Origin: Bacteroidales bacterium Bact_07
Lineage (GTDB): Bacteria; Bacteroidota; Bacteroidia; Bacteroidales; Tenuifilaceae
Assembly: GCA_001603415.1 (NCBI GenBank)
Contig: LUYY01000127.1
Location: 1-7,499, forward strand
DNA length: 7,499 nt
Reading direction: 5' to 3'
The notes under the pieces were generated by a model. The model was given only the letters and a program-made list of their open reading frames with translations. It was not told the origin of the DNA and did not search any database. Both the position numbers and the translations under genes were made by a program. Positions 1-5,678 of the stretch are shown one piece after another; the stretch's first letter is position 1; each line of letters begins with the position of its first letter.

Positions 1-67
1 AAACCGAAGTTCCTTGAATTAACAAATTAAACAGGGTTAATAAAAATGGGGAGGGGAAATTTTTAAA

Positions 68-102
68 GGAATGAATCGGAATGAATCGGAATGAATCGGA
101 AT
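68..102. repeat. 10-bp tandem repeat, about 3.5 copies
   Basis: The unit ATGAATCGGA occurs three times without a mismatch at 71-100. The flanking bases (GGA before, AT after) extend the periodicity to about 3.5 copies. It lies in AT-rich non-coding sequence upstream of the candidate structured RNA. The period is not a multiple of three and no open frame covers it, so it is not a coding repeat. It could be a simple variable-number repeat or a set of binding sites; nothing in the sequence decides between these. Confidence 0.9.
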
Positions 103-238
103 TGAAAAATGTTAGAGGTAAATAGTCAAAAAACACAATAAACACAGAAACAGCGTGTTTCTAATGACCTATCGAGGTAATCCAGACTTTTCACAGTCTT
201 TCATTACGAAGTTTCTGTATTATTAAAATTTGTTAGTC

Positions 239-270
239 GATTCGTCAATTGATTTTTTAGTTGACGAATT
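239..270. other. Inverted repeat / hairpin
   Basis: ATTCGTCAA (240-248) is perfectly complementary to TTGACGAAT (261-269), with a 12-nt loop rich in T. G-T wobbles could lengthen the stem at both ends. No T-run follows on either strand, so it is not an intrinsic terminator itself. It stands just ahead of the terminator hairpin. It could be an RNA domain of the candidate transcript or a dyad operator. Confidence 0.7.
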
Positions 271-282
271 TGGATCATGCAA

Positions 283-312
283 GCGGAGTATGGTTCTCCG
301 CCTTTCTTTTTT
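283..312 (+). terminator. Rho-independent terminator
   Basis: GCGGAG (283-288) pairs with CTCCGC (296-301) across a 7-nt loop and is followed by a T-rich tract (CTTTCTTTTTT, 302-312). The T-run lies only on the right, so it terminates rightward transcription. No protein gene ends within the preceding 250 bases, which suggests that an RNA or a long 3' UTR ends here. No upstream segment complementary to GCGGAG is visible, so there is no obvious antiterminator partner. Confidence 0.75.
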
Positions 313-375
313 CTGTATAAATTATTTTCTACCTTAGCAAAACCATAATTGACGCATATTTTGCAAAAGGGTGGT

Positions 376-1551
376 ATGAGTTTTGGTAAAATAGTATTAA
401 CCTTTTCGGCTATAGCTTTGCTGCTAACCGCAAGGGCACAGGAAATTTTGCCTGGTGCTCGTGTAATGAGCAGCTACCTACCCTTAATTCAAGGCAAGCG
501 TGTGGCAGTTGTGGCAAACCACACCACGCTGGTTGGATCAAAGCATCTGGTCGATACCCTGCTTACGGTTGGTGTAAACATTAAAAAGATTTTTTGTCCC
601 GAGCATGGTTTTCGCGGCGATTTTGAGGCAGGCGAGCAAATTGGAAATTATACCGATAAAACGACAGGATTACCGGTAATATCGCTTTATGGCGGAAATA
701 AAAAACCAAAATCAACCGATTTAAGCGACATTGATGTAGTGATTTTTGACCTGCAGGATGTAGGCGTTAGGTTTTACACCTACATCTCAACCATGCACTA
801 CGTGATGGAGGCCTGCGCCGAAAATGGTAAACCTTTAATTATACTCGATAGGCCTAACCCCAATGGGTTTTATGTTGATGGCCCTGTGCTGGACACCGCT
901 TTCCGGTCGTTTGTGGGTATGCATCCTGTTCCTTTGGTTCATGGAATGACCATTGGCGAGTTTGCGCAAATGATAAACGGCGAGGGTTGGCTGAAAGGGA
1001 AAATCAAATGTGAGCTAACCATTATTCCCTGCAAGGGTTACACCCATAGCATGACCACTGCCCTGCCCGTTCGTCCATCGCCAAACCTGCCAAACCATCT
1101 TTCCGTGTTGCTTTACCCGTCGCTTGGGTTGTTTGAAGGAACCGTGGTAAGCGTTGGCCGGGGAACCGACTACCCTTTTCAGGTTTTTGGCTACCCCAAT
1201 TTCCCCGATAAGGGATTTAGGTATATTCCCGTTGAGAAACGAGGGGCAAGCGTTAATCCACCCTATAAGGGCAAACCTGTTTACGGAATCGACCTAAGGG
1301 ATTACTCGGTCAACTATTTCCTTGACCGCCGCGAGATTATTCTCGATTGGCTTATCTACTCCTACAGCAATTATCCCGAAAAGGAGAAGTTTTTCAACAA
1401 CTTCTTTAACCTGCTTGCCGGCACAAGTGAGTTACGCCAGCAAATTGAAAGCGGATTAACCCCATCCGAAATCAGAGCCACATGGCAACCAGCACTTGAG
1501 CAGTACAAGCAAATCAGAAAAAAATACCTGCTATACCCCGATTTTGAATAA
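376..1551 (+). CDS. namZ: Exported DUF1343 protein, NamZ-type exo-N-acetylmuramidase
   Basis: This is a DUF1343 protein, the family of Bacillus NamZ (YbbC; glycosyl hydrolase family 171), which removes MurNAc from the non-reducing end of peptidoglycan fragments. ATG 376 is chosen over the in-frame TTG at 349 because it gives a clean signal peptide: Lys5, a hydrophobic core (7-17) and an Ala-Arg-Ala site at 19-21 with Gln next. There is no lipobox Cys, so the mature protein is probably periplasmic. Conserved blocks in the 391-aa product are VAVVANHTT (43-51), PEHGFRG (75-81, whose Glu76 is a likely active-site residue), DLQDVG (125-130), DRPNPNG (158-164), RPSPNLPN (233-240) and GRGTDYPF (261-268). 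The length fits a signal peptide plus the usual two-domain protein, with no truncation. It probably serves cell-wall turnover or uptake of peptidoglycan sugars. Family assignment is firm; the exact substrate is inferred from characterised relatives. Confidence 0.88.
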   Translation: MSFGKIVLTFSAIALLLTARAQEILPGARVMSSYLPLIQGKRVAVVANHTTLVGSKHLVDTLLTVGVNIKKIFCPEHGFRGDFEAGEQIGNYTDKTTGLPVISLYGGNKKPKSTDLSDIDVVIFDLQDVGVRFYTYISTMHYVMEACAENGKPLIILDRPNPNGFYVDGPVLDTAFRSFVGMHPVPLVHGMTIGEFAQMINGEGWLKGKIKCELTIIPCKGYTHSMTTALPVRPSPNLPNHLSVLLYPSLGLFEGTVVSVGRGTDYPFQVFGYPNFPDKGFRYIPVEKRGASVNPPYKGKPVYGIDLRDYSVNYFLDRREIILDWLIYSYSNYPEKEKFFNNFFNLLAGTSELRQQIESGLTPSEIRATWQPALEQYKQIRKKYLLYPDFE

Positions 1552-1556
1552 CTTTG
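1549..1556 (+). promoter_or_regulatory. Bacteroidetes -7 promoter element for the RNase H gene
   Basis: TAACTTTG matches the Bacteroidetes -7 consensus TAnnTTTG exactly, and it begins with the stop codon of the preceding gene. A weak -33 candidate, CCTG, ends at 1530 with an 18-nt spacer; a good TTG is absent. Transcription would begin around 1560-1563, some 15-18 nt before GTG 1578. The hisS promoter has almost the same distance to its start. The match is direct; activity is inferred. Confidence 0.5.
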
Positions 1557-1577
1557 AGGCAAATCAATTTTACGGCT

Positions 1578-2210
1578 GTGGCAAAAAAGAATACTCATTA
1601 CGTGGTTTGGGAAGGGCAAAACCCTGGCATTTATGAAAGCTGGAAGGAGTGCCAGAAGCAAATTAAGGGTTACCCAGGAGCTAAGTTTAAGGGTTTTCCC
1701 AGCAAATTGGCTGCAAAGCGTGCTTTTGAGATGGGCTACGAGGCCTTTAAGGCCATGAATCCCGAGCAGGAGATGCTTTTCAATACTAACGAGAATACCC
1801 CAAAACCCCAATACCCTTCGCTTGCCGTTGATGCTGCCTGGAATACAGCAACGCTTGAAATGGAGTATCAGGGTGTTGACTGCCAAACCGGCAAGCTTAT
1901 TTTCCATCAAGGGCCTTTTCCCGATGCCACCAATAACATTGGGGAATTCCTTGCCATTGTCCATGGTTTGGCCCATCTGAAACAATTAGGGAGTAATATA
2001 CCCATTTATACCGATTCAATGACCGCCATTAGCTGGGTTAGAGCAAAAAAAGCCAACACCAAGCTGGTACAAACCGATAGGAATAAAATGCTTTTTGAGT
2101 TGATACAGCGAGCCGAAAAATGGTTAAAGGAAAACACGTGGAAAAACCCATTGCTTAAATGGGAAACCCAGTACTGGGGTGAAATTCCTGCCGATTTTGG
2201 CCGAAAGTAA
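1578..2210 (+). CDS. RNase H with N-terminal viroplasmin-like domain
   Basis: This is a ribonuclease H1-type enzyme (rnhA-like) that cleaves the RNA strand of RNA/DNA hybrids, for example R-loops and primers. The N-terminal module (about residues 5-50: YVVWEGQNPGIYESW, then GYPGAKFKGF) is the caulimovirus viroplasmin/RNase H1 hybrid-binding fold. The catalytic domain (about 80-210) keeps the acidic residues Asp85 (in AVDAAW), Glu113 (in NNIGEF), Asp136 (in YTDS) and Asp206 (in the C-terminal GEIPADFGRK block). The frame opens at TTG 1554, but GTG 1578 is the better start. It yields the family's typical MAKK-tHYVVW beginning, and TTG 1554 lies inside a promoter element. The product is then 210 aa, normal for the family. 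The SGNPG turn often found after the first Asp is replaced by WNTATL, which may be a lineage variant. The next gene starts 17 nt downstream. Confidence 0.9.
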   Translation: MAKKNTHYVVWEGQNPGIYESWKECQKQIKGYPGAKFKGFPSKLAAKRAFEMGYEAFKAMNPEQEMLFNTNENTPKPQYPSLAVDAAWNTATLEMEYQGVDCQTGKLIFHQGPFPDATNNIGEFLAIVHGLAHLKQLGSNIPIYTDSMTAISWVRAKKANTKLVQTDRNKMLFELIQRAEKWLKENTWKNPLLKWETQYWGEIPADFGRK

Positions 2211-2227
2211 ACCAATACCTATTACCT

Positions 2228-3469
2228 GTGAGCTTTGAGCATTACATAGCAAGGCGTTTTCTGAGTGGTTCCGATAGGCTAAGCCTTTCGCGACCTTTTA
2301 TCCGTATTACCATAGCATCGGTGGCGCTGAGTGTGGCTGTGATGATTGTGGCCATAGCCGTTATTACCGGCTTTAAAAGGGAGATCAAGCAAAAGGTTGT
2401 GGGCTTTGGCAGCCATATCCAAATTACCAACTACGACAGCAACCAGTCGCTCGAAACCAATCCCATTCCAACAAACCTTCCGGTTACAAAGGAAATCCTA
2501 AAAATAAAGGGAATTAGGCATATACAGCGGTTTGCCATCAAGGCAGGCATCATTAAAACCGATACCGATATTCAGGGTGTGGTGCTAAAGGGAATAGCCC
2601 CCGATTTCGACTGGTCGTTTTTCCGCAAGAATTTGGTTGAGGGCCAAACCATTGCGCTTACCGATTCGGCCATTACTAACGCAACGCTTATTTCCAAAAC
2701 CCTGGCTAACCTGCTTAAGCTTAAGGTAGGCGATAACTACGATATGTTTTTTGTTCAGGAGCCGCCCCGTTACCGCCGTTTTACCGTTGCCGGTATTTAC
2801 GATACCAAAATGGTGGAGTTCGATAAGATGTTTGTGCTGTGCGACATTAAGCACATCCAGAAACTCAATGGCTGGAACGAAAATCAGGCCACGGGCTTTG
2901 AGATTTTGGTTGATGACATCGATAGGGTTGATGACCTGTGGGTTGAGGTTGACGACATAGCAGGTTTTGTTTTCCTCGACGATGGCTCGCGGCTAAAGGT
3001 GCAAAGCATTGTCGATAAGTACCCCAACATTTTCGACTGGTTAAACCTGCAGGATATCAACGCCGCGGTGCTCATTGTTTTGATGATGCTGGTGGCTGCC
3101 ATTAACATGATATCGGGGTTGCTGATTGTCATCCTTGAAAAAACGCCAACAATAGGCCTGCTAAAATCCATGGGAGCATCGAACCAAAGCGTAAGAAAGA
3201 TTTTTTTGATACAATCGGCCTTTATTATGTTTCGCGGGCTAATTATAGGAACCTTGGCCGGATTGCTAATCTGCATCATTCAAAAGCAGTTTGGTATAGT
3301 TAAGCTCGATGAGGCTTTCTACTTCCTTTCCGAGGTGCCCATCAATATTGTGTGGTGGCATGTTATCGCTTTAAACCTTCTGGCTTTTGCGGTAGGGGTG
3401 GCCATGCTGGTGGTTCCGTCGATGGTTATTTCGCGTATTAGCCCCGATAAAACCTTGAAGTTTGAGTAA
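2228..3469 (+). CDS. LolC/LolE-type ABC transporter permease (FtsX family)
   Basis: This is a membrane subunit of a LolCDE-like ABC transporter, which releases lipoproteins from the inner membrane for transfer to the outer membrane. The 413-aa topology is typical: one N-terminal membrane helix (about 25-48), a large periplasmic domain (about 50-275) and three C-terminal helices (about 280-304, 325-350 and 374-400). The segment EKTPTIGLLKSMGAS (304-318), between helices 2 and 3, matches the cytoplasmic coupling loop of FtsX/LolC proteins. GTG 2228 is preferred because it begins directly with the conserved FEHYIARRFL segment; there is no Shine-Dalgarno. Many Bacteroidetes appear to carry one such LolC/E protein acting as a homodimer, which is recalled rather than seen. 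The matching ATPase LolD is not in the window. It could serve another export substrate, since FtsX-family permeases are diverse; the N-terminal sequence favours LolC/E. Confidence 0.85.
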   Translation: MSFEHYIARRFLSGSDRLSLSRPFIRITIASVALSVAVMIVAIAVITGFKREIKQKVVGFGSHIQITNYDSNQSLETNPIPTNLPVTKEILKIKGIRHIQRFAIKAGIIKTDTDIQGVVLKGIAPDFDWSFFRKNLVEGQTIALTDSAITNATLISKTLANLLKLKVGDNYDMFFVQEPPRYRRFTVAGIYDTKMVEFDKMFVLCDIKHIQKLNGWNENQATGFEILVDDIDRVDDLWVEVDDIAGFVFLDDGSRLKVQSIVDKYPNIFDWLNLQDINAAVLIVLMMLVAAINMISGLLIVILEKTPTIGLLKSMGASNQSVRKIFLIQSAFIMFRGLIIGTLAGLLICIIQKQFGIVKLDEAFYFLSEVPINIVWWHVIALNLLAFAVGVAMLVVPSMVISRISPDKTLKFE

Positions 3470-3488
3470 AAATCAACACAATTAAACC

Positions 3489-4553
3489 ATGCAAAAGCTT
3501 CGACTTTTACTGTTGCCCTTTTCGTGGCTCTACTGGTTAGCTGTTAAAATCAGGAATTTCCTTTTCGATATCAACATCCTGCGCGCCTTTGAGTTCGACC
3601 TGCCAACCATCTGCGTGGGTAACATTACGGTAGGAGGTACTGGAAAAACACCGCATACCGATTATCTTATCAATCTACTTAAAAAAAATTACCGAACGGC
3701 ACTACTGAGCCGGGGTTATGGCCGCAAGAGCAAGGGTTTTAGAGTTGTTGACGACACTTCAAAGACCGTTGAGGTGGGCGATGAGCCCCTGCAGCTAAAG
3801 CTGAAACATCCCGACATTGCCTGTGCAGTGCACGAGGATAGGCTGAACGGTGTGGTGGAGCTGGTGGGTGCTTACCCCGATATCGAGGTGGTTGTTCTGG
3901 ACGATGCCTTTCAGCACCGCTGGATAAAGGCTGGGCTTAACATCCTGATGGTTGACTACAACCGACCGGTTTACAACGATTTTTTCCTGCCGGCAGGCAA
4001 CCTGCGCGATAGCGTTGCTGAAATACGCCGGGCCAACATCATTATAGTGAGCAAATGCCCTGCAAGTCTTTCGGCTATTGCACAACAGGCCATGGCCAAA
4101 AGGCTAAAAATCAACCCAAATCAAAGCATCTACTTTACATCGGTGCGGTATGGAAAACCCATATCGGTTTTTGGAATAAACGAAGACTATAATTTTAATC
4201 TAAATACAAACATCTTCGCACTTGCTGGAATTGCAAACCCCCAGCCATTTATCAATCAGCTTGATGAAAATTATAAATTGATAGGCAGTAAGACCTTTGC
4301 CGACCATCACAATTTTTCGGTTAAAGAAATTCTATCTATTTTTGGGGCTACCTCAAACGATGTAATACTGGTAACCACGGAGAAGGATGCAGCCCGAATT
4401 CGCGGGCTTAATCTGCCAACGGATATTAAGAGCAGGATTTACTACCTGCCGCTTGAGGTTTACTTTATCAATAGTGACGAAAACAGGTTTAACAGTCAAA
4501 TATTAGATTATGTTGGAGAAAATAAACCAAACGGTAGCCTATATCAAGGGTAA
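3489..4553 (+). CDS. lpxK: Tetraacyldisaccharide 4'-kinase LpxK
   Basis: LpxK uses ATP to phosphorylate the 4' position of the tetraacyl disaccharide 1-phosphate, making lipid IVA at the cytoplasmic face of the inner membrane. The Walker A loop VGNITVGGTGKT lies at 43-54, followed by SRGYGRK (74-80). VGDEP (96-100) contains Asp98, which corresponds to the catalytic base region of characterised LpxK. Next come DDAFQHR (138-144), LPAGNLRD (167-174), FALAGIANPQPF (243-254), DHHNF (272-276) and TTEKDAAR (296-303). An N-terminal hydrophobic helix (about 5-20) fits peripheral membrane binding. The 354-aa length is normal. It starts 19 nt after the permease gene and its last 44 nt overlap the purine phosphorylase gene in another frame. 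Its presence shows a Gram-negative cell that makes lipid A. Confidence 0.96.
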   Translation: MQKLRLLLLPFSWLYWLAVKIRNFLFDINILRAFEFDLPTICVGNITVGGTGKTPHTDYLINLLKKNYRTALLSRGYGRKSKGFRVVDDTSKTVEVGDEPLQLKLKHPDIACAVHEDRLNGVVELVGAYPDIEVVVLDDAFQHRWIKAGLNILMVDYNRPVYNDFFLPAGNLRDSVAEIRRANIIIVSKCPASLSAIAQQAMAKRLKINPNQSIYFTSVRYGKPISVFGINEDYNFNLNTNIFALAGIANPQPFINQLDENYKLIGSKTFADHHNFSVKEILSIFGATSNDVILVTTEKDAARIRGLNLPTDIKSRIYYLPLEVYFINSDENRFNSQILDYVGENKPNGSLYQG

Positions 4554-5319
4554 GGTTACCATTGAGCCCGAAGTGGGAATTATACTTGGAACCGGTTTGG
4601 GTGGCTTAGTTCGTGAAATTGAAAATCCGCAGGCGTTGGACTATAAAGAGATACCGAACTTCCCTGTTTCCACAGTTGAAGGGCACTCGGGTCGTTTGAT
4701 TTTTGGCACCCTGGGCGGAAAGAAGGTGGTAGCCATGCAGGGCCGTTTCCACTACTACGAGGGTTACGATATGAAACAGGTAACCTTCCCGGTTAGGGTG
4801 ATGAAATTCCTGGGCATCAAATACCTTTTTGTATCGAATGCCAGCGGCGGTGTTAACCCCGATTTTGAGATTGGCGATTTGATGATTATTAACGACCACA
4901 TCAACCTGATGCCCAATCCGCTTTTAGGACCCAATATCAATGAGTTGGGTCCCCGTTTTCCCGATATGCACAAACCCTACGACCACGACCTTATTGACTT
5001 GGCCAAAAAGATTGGTGCAGAGTTGGGTTATAAGTTACAGCTGGGATGTTATGTGGGAACCACTGGGCCAACCTTCGAAACCCCTAAGGAGTACCAGTAC
5101 TTCCGTATTATTGGAGGTGATGCCGTAGGCATGTCAACCGTTCCTGAGGTTATTGTAGCCCGTCACATGAACCTACCCGTGTTTGCCATATCCATTATAA
5201 CCGATTTGGGCGTGCCCGGGAAAATTGTAGAGGTATCGCACGAGGAGGTTCAAAAGGTAGGCGCCATGGCCGAACAAAAAATGACAAGAATATTCAAGGA
5301 GATGCTTACAAGGCTATAA
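4510..5319 (+). CDS. punA: Purine nucleoside phosphorylase (trimeric, PNP/MTAP family)
   Basis: It splits purine (deoxy)nucleosides with phosphate into free base and (deoxy)ribose 1-phosphate in purine salvage. The 269-aa product has the family motifs in order: LGTGLG (26-31, phosphate loop), GHSGRL (58-63), QGRFHYYEGY (77-86), NASGG (110-114), GPTFETPKE (176-184), GMSTVPE (207-213) and ITDLG (230-234). Glu184 aligns with the base-contacting Glu201 of human PNP. Asp232 stands where human PNP has Asn243, a position that controls 6-oxo versus 6-amino purine preference, so adenine nucleosides may also be used (inference). ATG 4510 is chosen because it gives the familiar MLEKIN start of Bacteroidetes homologues. 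It lies 44 nt inside lpxK, so the two are probably co-transcribed. A terminator follows the stop codon. Confidence 0.93.
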   Translation: MLEKINQTVAYIKGKVTIEPEVGIILGTGLGGLVREIENPQALDYKEIPNFPVSTVEGHSGRLIFGTLGGKKVVAMQGRFHYYEGYDMKQVTFPVRVMKFLGIKYLFVSNASGGVNPDFEIGDLMIINDHINLMPNPLLGPNINELGPRFPDMHKPYDHDLIDLAKKIGAELGYKLQLGCYVGTTGPTFETPKEYQYFRIIGGDAVGMSTVPEVIVARHMNLPVFAISIITDLGVPGKIVEVSHEEVQKVGAMAEQKMTRIFKEMLTRL

Positions 5320-5339
5320 TCCTTCGTAATTTTCAAAGA

Positions 5340-5368
5340 GAAAGGCTGCCGCAATGGTGGCCTTTTTT
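5340..5368 (+). terminator. Rho-independent terminator after punA
   Basis: AAAGGCTGCC (5341-5350) pairs with GGTGGCCTTT (5356-5365), with two central G-T wobbles and the loop GCAAT. A run of six T residues (5363-5368) overlaps the end of the stem. It sits 20 nt after the punA stop codon and on this strand closes the five-gene cluster, separating it from hisS. Confidence 0.9.
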
Positions 5369-5374
5369 AATAAG

Positions 5375-5402
5375 TTGATGGTTGACGGTTGATGGTTGAC
5401 GG
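5375..5402. repeat. 7-bp tandem repeat, four copies (TTGAYGG)
   Basis: The 14-bp unit TTGATGGTTGACGG is repeated exactly twice, and each unit is itself two heptamers TTGATGG and TTGACGG. The array begins six bases after the terminator T-run and lies outside any gene. Heptamers of this kind are common in intergenic DNA of Bacteroidetes as I recall. No function can be read from the sequence. Confidence 0.9.
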
Positions 5403-5418
5403 ATGTTCGTGAGTGTAT

Positions 5419-5489
5419 TGTCATGTTGAGCGTTAGCGTAACATCTCACTTACCATAAAGGGGCGATCCTTCTGCATGCTAAGGATGAA
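5419..5489. repeat. Putative interspersed palindromic repeat unit
   Basis: The segment begins TGTCATGTTGAGCG and ends AAGGATGA, with TCAT (5421-5424) and ATGA (5485-5488) as inverted ends. It contains two hairpins: ATGTT (5423-5427) with AACAT (5440-5444), and ATCCTT (5466-5471) with AAGGAT (5481-5486) around a loop holding the palindrome GCATGC. Sequences reading GTCATGTTGAGCG...ACATCTC...GATCCTTC...AGGATGA are, from memory, repeated many times in various Bacteroidetes genomes. Only one copy is present here, so its repeat nature cannot be shown from this window alone. Confidence 0.5.
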
Positions 5490-5490
5490 A

Positions 5491-5640
5491 AGCGCAAATG
5501 TTCGTTGTTCTATTTCGTTTAACGGCTCACGTTTCGCGTTTTAAATTCCTCTAACTTCTTCTAACTCCCTCATATTCTCCATAGAACCGTTTAACGATTC
5601 ATGCACTTCCTTTAACCTTCTCTTGCCTTTTTCTCCCAAA
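5491..5640. other. Non-coding spacer, pyrimidine-rich, with short direct repeats
   Basis: No reading frame with gene-like features is present here. The nonamer CGTTTAACG appears twice (5516-5524 and 5588-5596, 72 nt apart). The + strand between about 5541 and 5637 is strongly C/T-rich, with CTAACT repeated at 5551-5556 and 5561-5566. It looks like degenerate intergenic repeat sequence upstream of the hisS promoter. I see no riboswitch or tRNA. Confidence 0.6.
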
Positions 5641-5655
5641 AAAATTGTAGGTTTG
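5623..5655 (+). promoter_or_regulatory. Bacteroidetes-type promoter for hisS
   Basis: TAGGTTTG at 5648-5655 matches the -7 consensus TAnnTTTG exactly. A TTG (5623-5625) lies 22 nt upstream as a plausible -33 element. The predicted start near 5660 leaves a leader of about 20 nt before the ATG, too short for an attenuator or T-box. Its place after a terminator and a non-coding spacer makes it the likely start of the hisS-hutH unit. Confidence 0.65.
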
Positions 5656-5678
5656 CAATCGTTTTAAACAGCAACACA

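Larger units (their letters stand above)
141..312 (+). ncRNA. Candidate structured RNA ending in a terminator
   Basis: This gene-free stretch holds several complementary segments that nest. AACACAGAAAC (141-151) pairs with GTTTCTGTATT (211-221) over 11 positions with one C/A mismatch. Inside it TAATGA (162-167) pairs with TCATTA (201-206). Inside that sit a small hairpin CCT-ATCG-AGG (168-177) and a 5-bp hairpin AGACT/AGTCT (184-199), giving a branched fold. A separate 9-bp hairpin follows (240-248 with 261-269, 12-nt loop), then a GC-rich hairpin and U-run typical of an intrinsic terminator. I do not recognise a known RNA family. No TAnnTTTG promoter is visible upstream, so the 5' end is unknown. 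It may be a small RNA, a leader of the gene at 376, or the 3' end of a transcript entering from the left. The nested pairing is seen directly; its function is inference. Confidence 0.4.

Noticed and set aside
1..30. A frame reading KPKFLELTN then stop, possibly the tail of an upstream gene
   Set aside because: Ten codons of AT-rich sequence cannot be told from chance, and no family motif is visible.
68..102. CRISPR array
   Set aside because: Units are 10 bp with no spacers and no cas genes are near.
145..217. tRNA gene
   Set aside because: The nested stems resemble a branched RNA, but arm lengths, the T-loop consensus and an acceptor end of a tRNA are not found.
224..232. TAAAATTTG as a promoter
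   Set aside because: The spacing between TA and TTTG is three bases rather than two and no -33 element is present.
330..337. TACCTTAG as a -7 element for namZ
   Set aside because: It differs from TAnnTTTG at one key base and has no -33 partner at suitable spacing, so I do not list it as a promoter.
349..375. TTG 349 as the namZ start
   Set aside because: It would add nine residues ahead of an already complete signal peptide; ATG 376 follows a G-rich AAAAGGGTGGT leader and gives a standard signal sequence.
1371..1985. Long minus-strand open frame (204 codons) opposite the namZ/RNase H junction
   Set aside because: It lies antisense to two well-supported genes, has no recognisable domain, and spans the gene boundary. 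It is best explained as a chance open frame.
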